DNA from: Streptomyces venezuelae
Lineage (GTDB): Bacteria; Actinomycetota; Actinomycetes; Streptomycetales; Streptomycetaceae
DNA length: 64,000 nt
Assembly (NCBI RefSeq): GCF_008642315.1
Contig: NZ_CP029192.1
Coordinates: 8,680,001-8,744,000, forward strand
Direction: 5' to 3'
Positions 61,869-64,000 of the stretch are shown here, piece by piece (position 1 is the stretch's first letter; every line of letters begins with the position of its first letter). The translations under genes were made by a program, and so were the position numbers. A model generated the notes under the pieces. It was not told the DNA's origin. It saw only the letters and a list, made by a program, of their open reading frames with translations, and searched no databases.

Positions 61869-62819
61869 GTGCCGCCGTCCTTCGCTCATCAGATAACCAA
61901 GTACAACCCCGCCGACCGTGACGAGCGCGGGCACTACACGGGTGCTGAGGACACGGTGAGCGACCACGGACCGGTCGAGGCGGCCTACTTGGAGGCGATC
62001 GCCGCCTTCGCACGGGAAGCGGGCATCGACACACTGGAGATCCGTGAACCCGAGGTCACCGGCTTCGTCAACTTCGGCCTGGAAGAACCGCTTGACGGCC
62101 ATGGCCTCGCCGGCCTGTTCCCGCCGGACCTAACTGGCTACTACGACGGTGCCGAAGTTTCACTGTCTGTAGCGTTGGAGCTGGTGCGGACCATGCTTCG
62201 CGACGAGGGTGCTTGGTGCCGGTTGGAGCGCGAGGACACGTTCACCATCCACGTCGGGTGGGACCAGTACGTGTACGTCAGCAGCGACCGACCCTGCGAC
62301 GCAGCGGTCGCACAGACACGTGAACTCGGCCTGTTTGCACAACCGATCAGCGCCTCCCCCTACGCGGCTGATCTTGAGGAACCTGAAGTGATCGAGGCTG
62401 CCGACGAGGACTTCTGGGAAAGAGTCCGCGTCGAACTCGCGTCGCAACAGACGCTGCTCCTGGAAGAGGCCTACGTCCGTAACGCGACCCGTTGGCACCG
62501 CCTCACCGCGAGCAATCTCGACCCGGTACGCGATCAGCTCGGTCCTCGCGCGATCCTGACGATCTGGCCGGACCTCAACCCCGATGTTGACGAGGTCCTT
62601 GCTGCGCTGCCCGCGGACGCCTCCATGGACTTCGTCTGGGAGGCACCAAACGGAACGATCCGCCACGTCACCATCGACGAAACCGATCACCAACAGCTCG
62701 CCTCCCTGGTCGCGGGCGCGAAAGCAGCCTGCTCTTTGCCCCTGATTCTCGACGAGCGCCACCCGCTGTTCCATGCTGCCTTGCCGGATAGCGACGGCGT
62801 GCTGCGCGCCAGGTGGTGA
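61869..62819 (+). CDS. hypothetical protein, possibly conserved in Streptomyces
   Basis: A 316-residue protein with good bias throughout. GTG 61869 (AAGGAG four bases upstream) gives the start VPPSFAHQITKYNPADRDERG that I recall from other actinomycete proteins, followed by DHGPVEAAYLEAIAAFAREAG, VEDxFTxHVGWDQYVYV-like strands and ASPYAADLEEPE. A C-terminal block (PNGTIRHVTIDETDHQQLASL) may be a second domain. Function unknown. It lies just after the TGTAGGC array, so it may be the array's target or its binding protein. Confidence 0.75.
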   Translation: MPPSFAHQITKYNPADRDERGHYTGAEDTVSDHGPVEAAYLEAIAAFAREAGIDTLEIREPEVTGFVNFGLEEPLDGHGLAGLFPPDLTGYYDGAEVSLSVALELVRTMLRDEGAWCRLEREDTFTIHVGWDQYVYVSSDRPCDAAVAQTRELGLFAQPISASPYAADLEEPEVIEAADEDFWERVRVELASQQTLLLEEAYVRNATRWHRLTASNLDPVRDQLGPRAILTIWPDLNPDVDEVLAALPADASMDFVWEAPNGTIRHVTIDETDHQQLASLVAGAKAACSLPLILDERHPLFHAALPDSDGVLRARW

Positions 62820-62990
62820 CTAGGCCACCGCTGGCCCCGTGAGCGACTCATCGTCCTGCCTACGGCCGAGTGGGACATTGGCCGCTCTCGTGTCCCGCTC
62901 AACTCTAGGCACCGCAGGTCAAGGTCCTCGCCCTGCCCACACTTATCTGGGACAGGACAGCCGTCGGCGCGGCGCGGATAACCTGCGCGA

Positions 62991-63920
62991 ATGAAGTGGA
63001 TTCAGCGGGCCGCTGGCGCGGTCGTCGGCTCAGCGGTGGGTGACGCTCTGGGCGCCCCCTTCGAGTTTGGCCCCCAGGGAGCGTTCTCTGCGCGGTTTCC
63101 CGCGCCTGGTGCCGGTGGCGAGATGTGCGGAGGTGGTGGCTGGGACCCCGGCGAGGCCACTGACGACACGCAGATGGCCGTCTTGGTCGCGGAGTCGCTG
63201 CTGGAGCGGGCCGGGCTGGATCTGCCGGACATCTTCGCCCGCTTCCAGCGGTGGGCGGCATCAGAGCCGAAGGACATCGGCTTGCAGACCGAAGACGTCC
63301 TGACCAACGGCATGCCCTGGGACCTCGCCGCCGCGATCCACTTCCAGGTCAACCAACGAGCGGCGGGAAATGGCTCCTTGATGCGGGCGTCGACCTCCGC
63401 AGTTCACTTCGCGGCCGCCGGCCAAGAAGCCACCATGGAGGCGGCCCGCCGTATCGCTGCCCTCACCCACGGGGACCGCGCGGCCTGGGAAGGCACCGCG
63501 ATCTTCCACGAGCTCATCCGTGTCACGTTCGAGGACATTGACCCCCTCGCCGCGCTCCCGGACGTCCTGGCTCTTGTCCACCCCGACCACCGCGGCCGCT
63601 ACGCTACCGTCCTCGCGCCCGACTGGCACCCCGATCAGGCGACCGAGTTCAACGGTGCCGTCTGGCCCTGTCTGGGCTCAGCCGTCTGGGCCTTGCGCAC
63701 CTCCGCCAGCTTCGAAGACGCGATACGCGCGGCGATCGACCTCGGCGGTGACACGGACACCGTCGCCGCGGTGACCGGAGGCCTCGCGGGGGCGTACTAC
63801 GGGCTGGACGCAATCCCCGCCCGCTGGACCCAACCGCTCCGTGTCCCCCTCCCAGGATTCGACGGACGGGTGCTGCACCTGACAGATCTGCTCCACCTCG
63901 CACACCGCCTCGGAGGCTGA
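62991..63920 (+). CDS. ADP-ribosylglycohydrolase family protein
   Basis: A 309-residue ADP-ribosylglycohydrolase (DraG/ARH fold). The metal site is visible: GSAVGDALGAPFEF at residue 13, TDDTQM at 57-62, GNGSLMRA near 125, and GGDTDTVAAVTGGLAGAYYG near 252. It would remove ADP-ribose from proteins, nucleic acids or small molecules using two magnesium ions. ATG 62991. It follows the hypothetical gene in the same direction, 171 bp away, and no ADP-ribosyltransferase is in the window. Confidence 0.9.
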   Translation: MKWIQRAAGAVVGSAVGDALGAPFEFGPQGAFSARFPAPGAGGEMCGGGGWDPGEATDDTQMAVLVAESLLERAGLDLPDIFARFQRWAASEPKDIGLQTEDVLTNGMPWDLAAAIHFQVNQRAAGNGSLMRASTSAVHFAAAGQEATMEAARRIAALTHGDRAAWEGTAIFHELIRVTFEDIDPLAALPDVLALVHPDHRGRYATVLAPDWHPDQATEFNGAVWPCLGSAVWALRTSASFEDAIRAAIDLGGDTDTVAAVTGGLAGAYYGLDAIPARWTQPLRVPLPGFDGRVLHLTDLLHLAHRLGG

Positions 63921-64000
63921 ACCAGGTGCTCCTCCGCACTCTCCACGAACTCCGGCCCTCAGCCGCAGTCACTTGACCCGTGGCTCCGCAAGGAGCACGA
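63921..64000. other. right edge, no gene seen
   Basis: Eighty bases after the glycohydrolase stop. GTGCTCCT and AGGAGCAC face each other at the two ends of this stretch, but the 57-bp spacing makes a terminator unlikely. Confidence 0.35.

Noticed and set aside
63926..63998. Inverted repeat GTGCTCCT/AGGAGCAC as a terminator
   Set aside because: Arms are only 8 bp and 57 bp apart, with no compact stem.

Overview
The window is high-GC actinobacterial chromosome, most likely Streptomyces or a close relative. Evidence: nearly every gene ends its codons in G or C, GTG and TTG starts are common, and the families are typical of that group (DUF574 methyltransferase, DUF6233 and DUF5133-type small proteins, a TipAS-type MerR regulator, an F420-type luciferase-like oxidoreductase, an HTH-nSTAND-WD40 protein, many TetR/MarR/HxlR regulators beside single enzymes). 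I see no rRNA, tRNA or clearly essential core gene, so this looks like accessory or chromosome-arm sequence.

Left part (1-28 kb) is mostly intact: two acetyltransferases, an epimerase, methyltransferases, a secreted serine hydrolase, an MFS pump divergent from an XRE-cupin regulator, an amino-acid permease, an epoxide-hydrolase-like enzyme divergent from an HxlR regulator, an FG-GAP secreted protein, a luciferase-like oxidoreductase, and a GlxA-type AraC regulator divergent from two tandem isochorismatase-like genes, the second of which encodes a lipoprotein. It ends with a three-gene xanthine dehydrogenase operon (Fe-S/FAD subunit, molybdopterin subunit, XdhC) behind a promoter and two possible leader peptides.

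Middle part (28-44 kb) is a mosaic of broken genes and mobile-element debris: a metallophosphoesterase 5' end fused tail to tail with a fragment of a large DNRLRE/FN3 surface protein, an IS5-family remnant, a frameshifted PIN-like gene, and a helix-turn-helix/coiled-coil/membrane protein whose extracellular solute-binding domain is split off by an apparent frameshift. Intact genes among them include an acyl-CoA oxidase, a quercetinase (queD) with a divergent MarR regulator, and a TetR/FAD-monooxygenase pair. The clearest discovery is at 39229-41208: an IS5-family element with perfect 24-bp terminal inverted repeats and a TTA target duplication that carries a SAM-dependent methyltransferase as passenger.

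Right part (44-56 kb) has a VanX-like dipeptidase, a TetR regulator with two palindromic operators before an FMN reductase, a crystallin-type protease-inhibitor-like secreted protein, a large lipoprotein, a 1279-residue HTH-nSTAND-WD40 protein, a Tat-exported hydrolase with a frameshifted signal peptide, and a coupled TipAS-MerR/macrolide-type glycosyltransferase operon that suggests drug-induced glycosylation.

The last 8 kb (56-64 kb) is again a graveyard: IS110, serine-resolvase, tyrosine-recombinase, restriction-endonuclease and DNA-ligase fragments, and a decayed three-repeat type I-E-like CRISPR array with exact 32-nt spacers. After it come an array of TGTAGGC boxes spaced by whole helical turns, an unknown protein, and an ADP-ribosylglycohydrolase.
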